Shown one piece after another: positions 1 to 5,845 of a stretch of 5,871 nt of DNA (the stretch's first letter is position 1; each line of letters begins with the position of its first letter). The stretch covers positions 1 through 5,871 of the forward strand of contig JAGAUC010000319.1 in NCBI GenBank assembly GCA_017621015.1. The letters are read 5' to 3'. The notes beneath the pieces were generated by a model. It was not told the DNA's origin and made no database searches. It was given only the letters and a program-made list of their open reading frames with translations. A program made the translations under genes and the position numbers. Source of the DNA: Clostridia bacterium. GTDB taxonomy: Bacteria; Bacillota; Clostridia; Oscillospirales; CAG-272.

Positions 1-760
1 CCTGGGTGATGGCGATCTCCTTCATCGCGTCGGCAAAGTTGGTCATATCGGTCAAAAGCACCAGCACGTCCTTGTTTTGCAGAGCAAACTGCTCAGCCAC
101 CGCCAACGCCATATCGGGGATCATCATACACTCAACCGTCGGGTCGGACGCCGTATGGATAAACATAACGGTCTTGCTGAGCGCTCCGCCCTTGGAAAGC
201 TCCTCCTTGAAGTACAGGAAATCGTCGTATTTCAGACCCATACCGCCCAGCACGATGACATCGGCCTCGGCCTGCATGGCGATGCGCGCCAGAAGCGGAT
301 TGTACGGCTCACCCGAGATCGAGAAGATGGGCAGCTTCTGCGAAACCACCAGCGTATTGAACATATCAATCATGGGAATGTTGGTACGCATCATGCGGTT
401 AGCGAGAATACGCTTTGTGGGGTTGACCGACGGACCGCCGATGGGCTTCAGGTTATCGGTAAGCGCAGGCCCCTTGTCTCGCGGCTCGCCCGAGCCGTTG
501 AAGATGCGGCCCAAAAGGTCCTCGCAAAAGGAAACGCGCATCTCGTGCCCGAGAAAGCGCACCTCGTCTCCGGTGGAGATGCCCTGACCGCCTGCAAAGA
601 CCTGAAGCGAGACGATGTCGCCCTCGATCTCGTTGACCTCGGCCAGTGACTTGCCAAAGCGCGTCTTGATCTCGGCCAGCTCGTGATAACGCACACCCGT
701 AGCCTTTACGGTGATCACGTTTCCGGTAATCGATTCAATTCGGTTAAATACTTTATTCAT
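1..760 (-). CDS. atpB: V/A-type ATP synthase subunit B (partial, 3' end outside window)
   Basis: Non-catalytic nucleotide-binding subunit of the V1/A1 head, which alternates with subunit A in the hexamer. Reading from the ATG at 758-760, 253 residues are visible; the family is about 430-470 long, so roughly 55% is present and the rest lies beyond the left edge. The N-terminal beta-barrel (about 1-75) begins MNKVFNRIESITGN. The nucleotide-binding region holds QKLPIFSISGEPYNPLLA (about 141-158), the degenerate position of the P-loop: it lacks the GKT of subunit A, as expected for B. LGGMGLKYDDFLYFK (171-185) and VLLTDMTNFADAMKEIA (234-250) are typical of B chains and resemble most the Chlamydia/Treponema-type B subunits as I remember them. 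The start lies 2 bases after the subunit A stop, with a GGTGAG-like ribosome site inside the end of A, so translation is probably coupled. The ORF is open to the window edge with no frameshift. Confidence 0.96.
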   Translation of the reverse strand, partial: MNKVFNRIESITGNVITVKATGVRYHELAEIKTRFGKSLAEVNEIEGDIVSLQVFAGGQGISTGDEVRFLGHEMRVSFCEDLLGRIFNGSGEPRDKGPALTDNLKPIGGPSVNPTKRILANRMMRTNIPMIDMFNTLVVSQKLPIFSISGEPYNPLLARIAMQAEADVIVLGGMGLKYDDFLYFKEELSKGGALSKTVMFIHTASDPTVECMMIPDMALAVAEQFALQNKDVLVLLTDMTNFADAMKEIAITQ

Positions 761-762
761 TC

Positions 763-2532
763 TCACTCACCATCCCCCAGCAAAAGCTGTGCCTCGCGGC
801 CCAGGGCACCCTGCCCCTCGGCATACAGCGCGTCGATCGCCGCCTCGGCCGCCGCAAAGGCGTCGCTCTTAAATTCGGTATAGTTCCAGTCAATAAAGCG
901 CTGACGCATGCGGTTGAAGAAGGTACGCGCCTCGTCCTTGCCGCCGAGCGTATAGTCACTGCCCAATACCCGGATCAGCTTATCGGTCACGTAGCGCTGA
1001 CGCGCCGTGCCGCAGTTGGCATCCACAAGATCAAAGGAGTTTTGCTGCAGATACACCGCATCCAGCATCTCCTCCTTCAGATAGACCACATAGTCCTCAA
1101 GCGCAGTTCCCTCCTCGCCCACGACCTTCATCATCGAGCCGATCTCGTCGCCGTGAAGCAGGATGGATTTGCAGAAATCCGACTTTTTGCGATCGATGAC
1201 CGTCCCGTACTTAGACCAGGAGATCAGCGGATCGATGGCAGGATACTTTCGGGCATCCGAGCGCTCACGGGAAAGGCCGTGGAACGCGCCCACCACCTTG
1301 AGCGTCGCCTGCGTCACCGGCTCCTCAATGTTTCCGCCCGCGGGGGAAACCGTACCGCCGATGGTGACCGAGCCCACGCTGCCGTCGGGCAGACGGACAC
1401 AGCCGGCTCTCTCGTAGAACGCCGCAATGTAGGACTCCAGATACGCGGGGAACGCCTCCTCACCGGGAATCTCCTCAAGACGTCCCGACATCTCGCGGAG
1501 CGCCTGCGCCCAACGCGAGGTCGAATCGGCCAGAAGCAAAACGTTCAGACCCATCTGGCGGTAATATTCGGCCAGCGTCACCGAGGTATATACCGATGCC
1601 TCACGCGAGGCAACAGGCATCGAAGATGTGTTACAAATGATAATGGTACGCTCCATCAGCGACCGGCCGGTTTTGGGGTCGGTCAGCTCGGGGAATTCGG
1701 TCAGCGTTTCCACGACCTCACCCGCACGCTCACCGCAGGCGGCAATGATCACGATGTCCACGTCTGCATATTTGGACGTGGTGTGCTGCAGCACGGTCTT
1801 GCCCGCGCCGAAGGGGCCGGGCGTACAGTAGGTACCGCCCTTGGCCACCGGGAAGAAGGAATCGATCAGGCGCACCTTGGTCTCCATGGTCTCGGTGGGT
1901 GCCAGCCGCTCGCTGTAGCACTTGACCGCGCGCTTGACCGGCCACTTAAAGGACATGGCTATCGGGATCTCCCTGCCGCGCTCGTCGCACAGCACCGCCA
2001 CCGTCTCGCTTACGGTATACTCACCCTTCTCCACAATGGATTTCAGCGTATAGCTGCCCAAAAGGTGGAACGGAACGAAAATTTTATGGGTAAACGGTCC
2101 CTCGGGAACCGTTCCGATGTACTCGCCGGCGCGAAGCGTATCGCCTACCTTGGCTGTGGGGGTGAATTCCCACTTCTTTTCGGCGTCAAGGCCATCCGCG
2201 TAATTGCCGCGCTCCAAAAACCAGCCTGCCTGCTCGGCAAGAACGGGAAGCGGATTCTGAAGTCCGTCATAGATCTGTCCGAGAAGTCCCGGGCCCAGCT
2301 GTGCGGACAGCATCTCCCCGGTAAAGACCACCTCGTCGCCATAGCCAATGCCGCCCGTCATCTCGTAGACCTGGATCTGCGCGACATTGCCGCGAATACG
2401 GATGACCTCGCTCTTAAGAGCGCTGCCGTCCACCTTGACGTAACAAATTTCGTTCATGGAAACCCGGCCTTCAAATTCGACAGACACAAGGTTTCCGTTT
2501 ATGCTGATAACCTTCCCTAGATTTTCAGTCAT
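763..2532 (-). CDS. atpA: V/A-type ATP synthase subunit A (catalytic)
   Basis: Catalytic subunit of the cytoplasmic V1/A1 head; it hydrolyses or makes ATP, coupled to H+ or Na+ movement through the membrane ring. At 589 residues it has the normal family length. The N-terminal barrel (about 1-75) is followed by the A-specific non-homologous insert (about 110-200). The Walker A motif GPFGAGKT is at 239-246 (K245, T246). GERAGE (267-272) carries the probable catalytic glutamate E268. The Walker B region VLLLADSTSRWAQALRE is at 331-347 with D336. The ATP synthase alpha/beta signature PAIDPLISWS is at 431-440. All key residues are present, so it should be active. Its ATG overlaps the TGA of the preceding DUF2764 gene by four bases (ATGA, 2529-2532), and a GGAGG site (2540-2544) sits 7 bases upstream, which supports this start. 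Subunit B follows after 2 bases. The coupling ion cannot be told because the ring subunit is not in the window. Confidence 0.98.
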   Translation of the reverse strand: MTENLGKVISINGNLVSVEFEGRVSMNEICYVKVDGSALKSEVIRIRGNVAQIQVYEMTGGIGYGDEVVFTGEMLSAQLGPGLLGQIYDGLQNPLPVLAEQAGWFLERGNYADGLDAEKKWEFTPTAKVGDTLRAGEYIGTVPEGPFTHKIFVPFHLLGSYTLKSIVEKGEYTVSETVAVLCDERGREIPIAMSFKWPVKRAVKCYSERLAPTETMETKVRLIDSFFPVAKGGTYCTPGPFGAGKTVLQHTTSKYADVDIVIIAACGERAGEVVETLTEFPELTDPKTGRSLMERTIIICNTSSMPVASREASVYTSVTLAEYYRQMGLNVLLLADSTSRWAQALREMSGRLEEIPGEEAFPAYLESYIAAFYERAGCVRLPDGSVGSVTIGGTVSPAGGNIEEPVTQATLKVVGAFHGLSRERSDARKYPAIDPLISWSKYGTVIDRKKSDFCKSILLHGDEIGSMMKVVGEEGTALEDYVVYLKEEMLDAVYLQQNSFDLVDANCGTARQRYVTDKLIRVLGSDYTLGGKDEARTFFNRMRQRFIDWNYTEFKSDAFAAAEAAIDALYAEGQGALGREAQLLLGDGE

Positions 2533-3086
2533 TGCTTTTCCTCCAATTCCTCTCCGTTCACGACGGAGTGGTAAATATTCCGATATGCCTCCTCGCCAAG
2601 CGCCGCGTCAAACCCTCGGGCACGCAGGATCAGCTTAAGCTTCAAGGCATAATAAAAAACAAATTCCTCGCAAAAAGCGTCCATGGGACGGAGCGTTTCG
2701 AGAAAGCCCAGACGGTACGCGTCCAAAAGCCGCTCTGCCATCAGCGGGCTTTGCTGCTCCACCGCCTCGGTCGCCACCTTCAAAAGCTCTGCGGGCAACG
2801 ACTCGTCACCGGCGTCAAACGGCTTTTTCAGCTTTTCGGCACGCACCTTACCAAGCGCCAACCGCAGGCGGCGCTCGCCCGCATTCCACGCCTCAACAAG
2901 CGACGAGCCCGACCTCTCCGCATTACGCCCCGGCGTAAGCGTCAGCCTCTCCAGCTCGCGAAGCACCTTGCCCCTGAGAAAGCGCCGACAGAGCTCCAAA
3001 AACCGCTCCTCGGTAATGGCAAGCGGCACGCCGTCGCTCAGGCCGTCCAGCGAGGGAAGCTGCGACATCAAATAATATTCCGACAT
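2529..3086 (-). CDS. DUF2764-family protein of the V-ATPase operon
   Basis: A soluble protein of 185 residues with no predicted signal peptide or membrane segment, rich in charged helices. The N-terminus YYLMSQLPSLDG (4-15), followed by a helix around ITEERFLELCRRFL (24-37), matches my recollection of DUF2764, a family found between subunits E and A in V-ATPase operons of Bacteroidetes, spirochaetes and Chlamydia-like bacteria. The C-terminal half (about 100-180) is almost entirely helical, including FCEEFVFYYALKLKLILRARG (138-158). The start is 1 base after the subunit E stop and its end overlaps the start of subunit A by four bases, so it is translated with them. Its function is not established to my knowledge. 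Position and helical make-up make a diverged subunit C/d-like role (the link between the rotor ring and the central stalk) a reasonable guess, but no catalytic or binding motif can be named. The gene call is certain; the family assignment is from memory. Confidence 0.85.
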   Translation of the reverse strand: MSEYYLMSQLPSLDGLSDGVPLAITEERFLELCRRFLRGKVLRELERLTLTPGRNAERSGSSLVEAWNAGERRLRLALGKVRAEKLKKPFDAGDESLPAELLKVATEAVEQQSPLMAERLLDAYRLGFLETLRPMDAFCEEFVFYYALKLKLILRARGFDAALGEEAYRNIYHSVVNGEELEEKQ

Positions 3087-3087
3087 C

Positions 3088-3696
3088 TCACTTTGCCTCT
3101 TTCAAAAGCGCGGCTACCTTGGGGCTGAGATACTGAGCCAGCATATCCGTAACAGCCTCGGCCGAATAATCGTAGTACGCGCCGTCGCCGTTTATCGCAA
3201 TGCGAAAGCCGCCGTCAAAATCGTCGCTGGCCTTCAGAACGACCTCCCCCTCAAGCCTTGCCTTAAGCGCAGAAAACGCCGCGCTCTCTACCGCCGCGGC
3301 ATCCTTCTCATTCAGGATCACCGTAAGCTCCTCGACCTCGGGTCTTGACGCCCACGCCTCGACAACACGAAGAATGAGCGAGGACAGCGCCTCGGCAGAC
3401 TCCGCTTTTGCCACGGCCTCTCCCACCACGGCACGAAGCTCGCGCGTCACGCTCTCGCGGAACGAGATCAAAAGGTTACGTCCCGCCTGGCGTATGGCAT
3501 CCTCACTCGATCTTACCATCCTCTCGTTTTCGGCCTTGGCATCAGCCATCAGCTTGTCGGCCTTTGCCTTCGCATCCGCAAGGAGGCTCTCCGCCTGGGC
3601 CTTGGCCGCGTCGAGAATGGCCTTGGCCTCAGCCTCAGCCGCCATAGCACCGTCCTGCTTGATCTGATCGATCAGCTCCTTGAGTTGTATTTCCAT
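3088..3696 (-). CDS. atpE: V/A-type ATP synthase subunit E (peripheral stalk)
   Basis: Peripheral stalk (stator) subunit that keeps the A/B hexamer from turning with the rotor. The 202-residue length is typical. Residues about 5-75 form a long Ala/Lys/Glu-rich helix (AEAEAKAILDAAKAQAESLL at 20-39, then repeated AKAKADKLMADAKAE), the usual stalk coiled coil. A globular alpha/beta domain follows, which binds the top of the A/B head, with LTVILNEKDAAAVES and a C-terminal GGFRIAINGDGAYYDYS segment typical of the family. It is the first gene of the operon. The ATG has an excellent ribosome site AAGGAGAG (3703-3710) 6 bases upstream, and a consensus promoter lies about 55 bases upstream of the start. 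The separate G/H-type stalk partner seen in Enterococcus or Thermus is not found next to it. Identification rests on composition, domain layout and operon position, since this family is weakly conserved. Confidence 0.92.
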   Translation of the reverse strand: MEIQLKELIDQIKQDGAMAAEAEAKAILDAAKAQAESLLADAKAKADKLMADAKAENERMVRSSEDAIRQAGRNLLISFRESVTRELRAVVGEAVAKAESAEALSSLILRVVEAWASRPEVEELTVILNEKDAAAVESAAFSALKARLEGEVVLKASDDFDGGFRIAINGDGAYYDYSAEAVTDMLAQYLSPKVAALLKEAK

Positions 3697-3743
3697 AAAG
3701 CACTCTCCTTTTCCGTTTTATCGGGAACGATATGAATTCGACT

Positions 3744-3756
3744 TAATGATTCATTA
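3744..3756. promoter_or_regulatory. Palindrome over the -10 element and start site (possible operator)
   Basis: TAATGATTCATTA is a perfect 13-base palindrome (6-base arms around a central T). It overlaps four bases of the -10 box and the predicted transcription start of the V-ATPase promoter, a place where a repressor could act. It is short and AT-rich, so chance is quite possible. No regulator is encoded nearby. Confidence 0.25.
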
Positions 3757-3781
3757 TATCATTTTTTTTTAAGACTTTCAA
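3753..3781 (-). promoter_or_regulatory. Promoter of the V-ATPase operon
   Basis: On the minus strand there is a -35 TTGAAA (3776-3781), a 17-base spacer and a perfect -10 TATAAT (3753-3758), preceded by TG one base away (extended -10). The spacer contains a run of nine A. The transcript would start near 3746, leaving a leader of about 50 bases before the subunit E start at 3696. No other gene lies between, so this is most likely the main promoter for E-DUF2764-A-B. Confidence 0.85.
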
Positions 3782-3838
3782 TAACTTTTTGTTACAAAAT
3801 AAAAATCAAATATGGATTTTTGTACATTTTTGTTGGCA

Positions 3839-3866
3839 ATTATATTAAAATACGTTAAAAAAGCAA
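3839..3866 (-). promoter_or_regulatory. Weak second promoter candidate for the V-ATPase operon
   Basis: A second perfect -10 TATAAT (3839-3844) is found upstream of the main promoter, with TTGCTT (3861-3866) 16 bases before it. The -35 match is poor and overlaps the T-run of the preceding terminator, and the region is very AT-rich. It would give a leader of about 135 bases. It is listed as a possible minor start only. Confidence 0.25.
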
Positions 3867-3893
3867 GCCCCTTCCCGCATTTTTCGGGAAGGG
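3857..3893 (-). terminator. Intrinsic terminator after the DUF3267-like gene
   Basis: A perfect 9-bp stem (3869-3877 with 3885-3893, arms CCCTTCCCG/CGGGAAGGG) and a 7-base loop are followed on the minus strand by GCTTGC and then six T (3857-3862). It starts about 34 bases after the stop codon at 3927. The six-base gap between stem and T-run is a little longer than ideal. The plus-strand side has no T-run, so it acts for the minus-strand unit and insulates the ATPase operon from read-through. Confidence 0.75.
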
Positions 3894-3926
3894 ACAAGTC
3901 AAACTTTATTTCGTTGATACCAAACA

Positions 3927-4517
3927 TCAAAGGGGGCCTTTGTTTTTTGCATAAACTCTCATACTCACACCGCTGTCCGATACCAAAATATCGCTTGGCA
4001 TTGCGGAAAATTTTGCTGTCACATAAAAGTCACCTGCTGCCCCCGACAAGTTAAAGATCTGCAAAAAATAGATCACCCAAAACCACTCGATCGGAACCAG
4101 CACGTTCACCACAGCAAGCACGATTCCCCAAAGCACGACCGGTGCCAGCGCAATGAAGATATACGCACCCTTACCGTAAAAATCCGAGCTTCCGGCAAAG
4201 GCGTACAGCCCTGTGAAGCCGTATTTCACCCTCTTGGTACCGCAAAGCCTCATCGCAGCACCGTGAACCAGCTCATGAAGCACAATGTAAAGGATCGAAA
4301 AAACGATCAGCCCGCCAAAACGAAGCATGTAGCTGAGCATTCCCTTGTCCATACTGAACAGCGGTGCGATCGGCACCAAAAAGCACATAGGGACCACCAA
4401 AAGAGCCGCTATGACAAGGGCAATTCCATTCACAAGCAGCATCAACCTTTTATTGTTTTTGAGATCTACGGAAAAGATCTCTACATACCCTTCAGGCAAG
4501 CTTTCAAACGTTTTCAT
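3927..4517 (-). CDS. DUF3267-like membrane protein, putative zinc metalloprotease
   Basis: This 196-residue integral membrane protein has about four hydrophobic segments (roughly 27-51, 62-82, 117-141 and 144-161). The second segment ends in HELVHGAAMRL (81-91), an HExxH zinc-binding motif with H81, E82 and H85. D163 in SGAAGDFYVTAKF near the fourth segment is in the right place for a third ligand. The layout (HExxH at the end of a helix, a distant Asp, a short C-terminal tail with SDSGVSMRVYAK) fits the DUF3267 putative zincin family, which is distantly related to site-2-type intramembrane proteases. No substrate is known, and proteolytic activity is inference. The ATG at 4515-4517 has a GAGGTGAT ribosome site 4-5 bases upstream and overlaps the TGA of the GH43 remnant (ATGA). 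It probably depends on the promoter before the nucleoside hydrolase gene, as no clear promoter of its own was seen. The gene itself is intact. Confidence 0.82.
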   Translation of the reverse strand: MKTFESLPEGYVEIFSVDLKNNKRLMLLVNGIALVIAALLVVPMCFLVPIAPLFSMDKGMLSYMLRFGGLIVFSILYIVLHELVHGAAMRLCGTKRVKYGFTGLYAFAGSSDFYGKGAYIFIALAPVVLWGIVLAVVNVLVPIEWFWVIYFLQIFNLSGAAGDFYVTAKFSAMPSDILVSDSGVSMRVYAKNKGPL

Positions 4518-4775
4518 GCAATCACCTCATTATTTTTCAGACGGATAAAATCCCCACCGTCCTCAAGTAGCCGAAGCGCCGGACGCTCAAGCGGATTGTG
4601 GTTGGGCGTATGGTAAATCAGGTGCCCGGTTGGCCCTGGCGTTCAGGCCACAAGTCTCGGAGTCAAAGCCACACGACCGTATGCCAAAGCCCGCCGCCCT
4701 CGTTCTGTAAAGATAATAGCTTCCCTTTTCATATAAGATAAACGGATGGCGAATATGGTTTTCCTGCATTTTCAT
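4514..4775 (-). pseudogene. Glycoside hydrolase family 43 gene remnant (both ends kept, middle lost)
   Basis: Two matching pieces of one gene are visible. From the ATG at 4773-4775, MKMQENHIRHPFILYEKG and then SYYLYRTRAAGFGIRSCGFD (to 4662) resemble the start of GH43 enzymes, usually IRDPFIL...YYLYGTR...GFD. A different frame, open from 4642, reads TGHLIYHTPNHNPLERPALR and LLEDGGDFIRLKNNEVIA to the TGA at 4514-4516, like the usual GH43 C-terminus (H-x-PN...ERP). About 31 bases of unclear sequence join them, and the N-terminal frame stops at 4587-4589. Intact members have around 300 residues, so some 200 codons including the beta-propeller core are missing. The general-base Asp of IRDPF is His here (residue 10) and GTR is RTR, which suggests decay beyond one deletion. 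GH43 enzymes are mainly xylosidases and arabinofuranosidases; no activity is expected here. It lies 32 bases after the nucleoside hydrolase stop and overlaps the next gene by four bases. An upstream in-frame ATG (4788-4790) lacks a good ribosome site. Confidence 0.8.
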
Positions 4776-4807
4776 AGCTCTGTCACCCATTCGGTTTCAT
4801 GAGAACT

Positions 4808-5689
4808 TTACAATCCGGCGTTGATCTGCTCCTCGTAAAATCGGTTCTCTCGCTGTTTTATCACAAATTTGTGTTTTCCGGAATGATCTCTGACAAAATA
4901 ATTCTTTCCGGTTTCCGCATCGACCGATGCCACTCCCGCCACGACCGTGTAGCCCGCCGCTTCTTCGTCACCGATCAACGCCATCAAAACCAGCATCGGA
5001 TCCCACGAATGTCGACCGCCCCGAGAGCCGTGATCGACAAGCACGTGATGCAAAAAATCGTCCTCACGGAGCTTTCCGCCCGAGATAACGCCGTATCCGA
5101 CCTCAAATCCAAGAAAGGTCACGGGCACCGGGCAAAGCTCGCAAAATATCTTGCCCGCCTCGCGCGAACGCCCGTTGCGGCAAAAATTGTTTTCCTTTTC
5201 GCCGTCGGCATCCCATTTGCCGGCCATCACCCAGAATTTCGATACCTTTTCACGCACAAGCTCAAGGCCGCTCTTCTCCGAAATGTCGTCCGCACCACTC
5301 TTCAAAAGCGCCGCCACGACCTGCAAAAAGCCGATCTCTAAAATCTCCACCGGCTCGGTGGCTTCTGCCAAAAGCCTGCGATAAAGGCGCACCGGATCCT
5401 CCGCATCGGCATTGGTCACGTCGGGCGCAAGCTCCGATGCCAGGCGCATCTGATAGGTCAGTCGGCCGCCAAAATCGATTGCCTCGGAATCGAGTCCCAC
5501 GGGCACCCCCTCAATTCCTTCGGCCTTCAAAAATCCCGTAAGCGATGCCACCGACTGCTCCATACACGCGTTGATAGCAACACCGAGAAGGCGAATCTCC
5601 CCTCGCTTAACCGCACGGGCAAGCAAGCGTAAGGCAACCGCATCGTCGCAATCCGTCCACCAATCGGTTCCCAGAAGAAATTGCCGCAT
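4808..5689 (-). CDS. Nucleoside hydrolase family protein (inosine-uridine hydrolase-like)
   Basis: Probable cytoplasmic N-glycosidase that splits ribonucleosides into base and ribose. The start chosen is the ATG at 5687-5689 (293 residues, close to the usual 300-320). It has GGAGGAAA (5695-5702) just upstream, and the family motif begins seven residues in. A longer in-frame reading to 5794 would run back through the promoter and is rejected. The N-terminal calcium-site motif is GTDWWTDCDDAVALRLL (7-23): D9, D15 and D16 stand for the DTDxGxDD aspartates, with two extra residues. ENN at 166-168 is in the place of the E-x-N ribose-binding segment. HSWDPMLVL (227-235) supplies the last calcium ligand D230, with Trp where classical purine-type enzymes have His. 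Metal and ribose binding therefore look kept, while base specificity is unknown. It is the first gene of a unit with the GH43 remnant and the DUF3267-like gene. A non-nucleoside N-glycoside substrate cannot be excluded. Confidence 0.9.
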   Translation of the reverse strand: MRQFLLGTDWWTDCDDAVALRLLARAVKRGEIRLLGVAINACMEQSVASLTGFLKAEGIEGVPVGLDSEAIDFGGRLTYQMRLASELAPDVTNADAEDPVRLYRRLLAEATEPVEILEIGFLQVVAALLKSGADDISEKSGLELVREKVSKFWVMAGKWDADGEKENNFCRNGRSREAGKIFCELCPVPVTFLGFEVGYGVISGGKLREDDFLHHVLVDHGSRGGRHSWDPMLVLMALIGDEEAAGYTVVAGVASVDAETGKNYFVRDHSGKHKFVIKQRENRFYEEQINAGL

Positions 5690-5694
5690 CTTCG

Positions 5695-5702
5695 TTTCCT
5701 CC
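5695..5702 (-). promoter_or_regulatory. Ribosome binding site deciding the nucleoside hydrolase start
   Basis: GGAGGAAA on the minus strand, with GGAGG ending 8 bases before the ATG at 5687-5689, is a near-optimal Shine-Dalgarno site. Together with the transcription start predicted near 5732 it excludes the longer in-frame ORF that begins at 5794. Confidence 0.88.
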
Positions 5703-5738
5703 GAGCTTTGAATGTTATATATGTTAGCTTTCGGAAAA

Positions 5739-5767
5739 AGTATAGCATAAAACGGCGTCACTGTCAA
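5739..5767 (-). promoter_or_regulatory. Promoter of the nucleoside hydrolase unit
   Basis: On the minus strand there is a consensus -35 TTGACA (5762-5767), a 17-base spacer and a -10 TATACT (5739-5744) preceded by TG one base away (extended -10). Transcription would start near 5732, giving a leader of about 43 bases. No obvious operator or riboswitch fits in that leader. Two ATGTTA copies 9 bases apart on the plus strand (5712-5717 and 5721-5726) lie in it but are too weak to call a site. Confidence 0.9.
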
Positions 5768-5810
5768 CCCCTTTCCATCCGGAGGATATACCAATCCTGC
5801 GGCTTGGATA

Positions 5811-5845
5811 AAAAAATCCTGAAAGCAGTGCTTTCAGGATTTTTT
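5811..5845. terminator. Symmetrical (bidirectional) intrinsic terminator
   Basis: A perfect 16-bp inverted repeat (5811-5826 with 5830-5845) surrounds a 3-base loop AGT. The core is TCCTGAAAGC/GCTTTCAGGA, flanked by six A on the left and six T on the right, so it forms a terminator with a T-run when read from either strand. It most likely ends a gene lying beyond the right edge and shields the nucleoside hydrolase promoter. No gene was identified between 5768 and the right edge. Confidence 0.88.

Noticed and set aside
6..649. Two plus-strand open frames opposite subunit B
   Set aside because: Both overlap the well-supported subunit B reading on the minus strand and have no recognisable motif; they are shadows.
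1042..2520. Long plus-strand open frame of 492 codons opposite subunit A
   Set aside because: It lies wholly inside the certain subunit A gene on the other strand, is rich in His, Arg, Leu and Gly in the way of reverse-strand shadows, and shows no domain. It is a by-product of GC-rich codon use.
2532..3667. Plus-strand open frames opposite the DUF2764 and subunit E genes
   Set aside because: Low-complexity Ser/Ala/Arg-rich translations antisense to real, tightly packed operon genes; no ribosome site or promoter was seen for them.
3928..3948. Plus-strand hairpin CAAAGG-GGG-CCTTTG followed by six T, like an intrinsic terminator
   Set aside because: It lies in the last codons of a minus-strand gene, and no plus-strand gene exists upstream that it could end. 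On the minus strand the T-run is on the wrong side.
3812..4054. Plus-strand frame of 80 codons across the intergenic gap and the end of the DUF3267-like gene
   Set aside because: It crosses the terminator hairpin and overlaps a real gene antisense; there is no ribosome site and no known motif.
4799..5384. Plus-strand open frames opposite the nucleoside hydrolase gene
   Set aside because: They are antisense to a gene with clear family motifs, promoter and ribosome site, and have no motif of their own.
5690..5794. N-terminal extension of the nucleoside hydrolase to an ATG at 5794
   Set aside because: The extra 35 codons run through the promoter and leader, lie upstream of the predicted transcription start and have no similarity to the family; the strong ribosome site fits the start at 5689.
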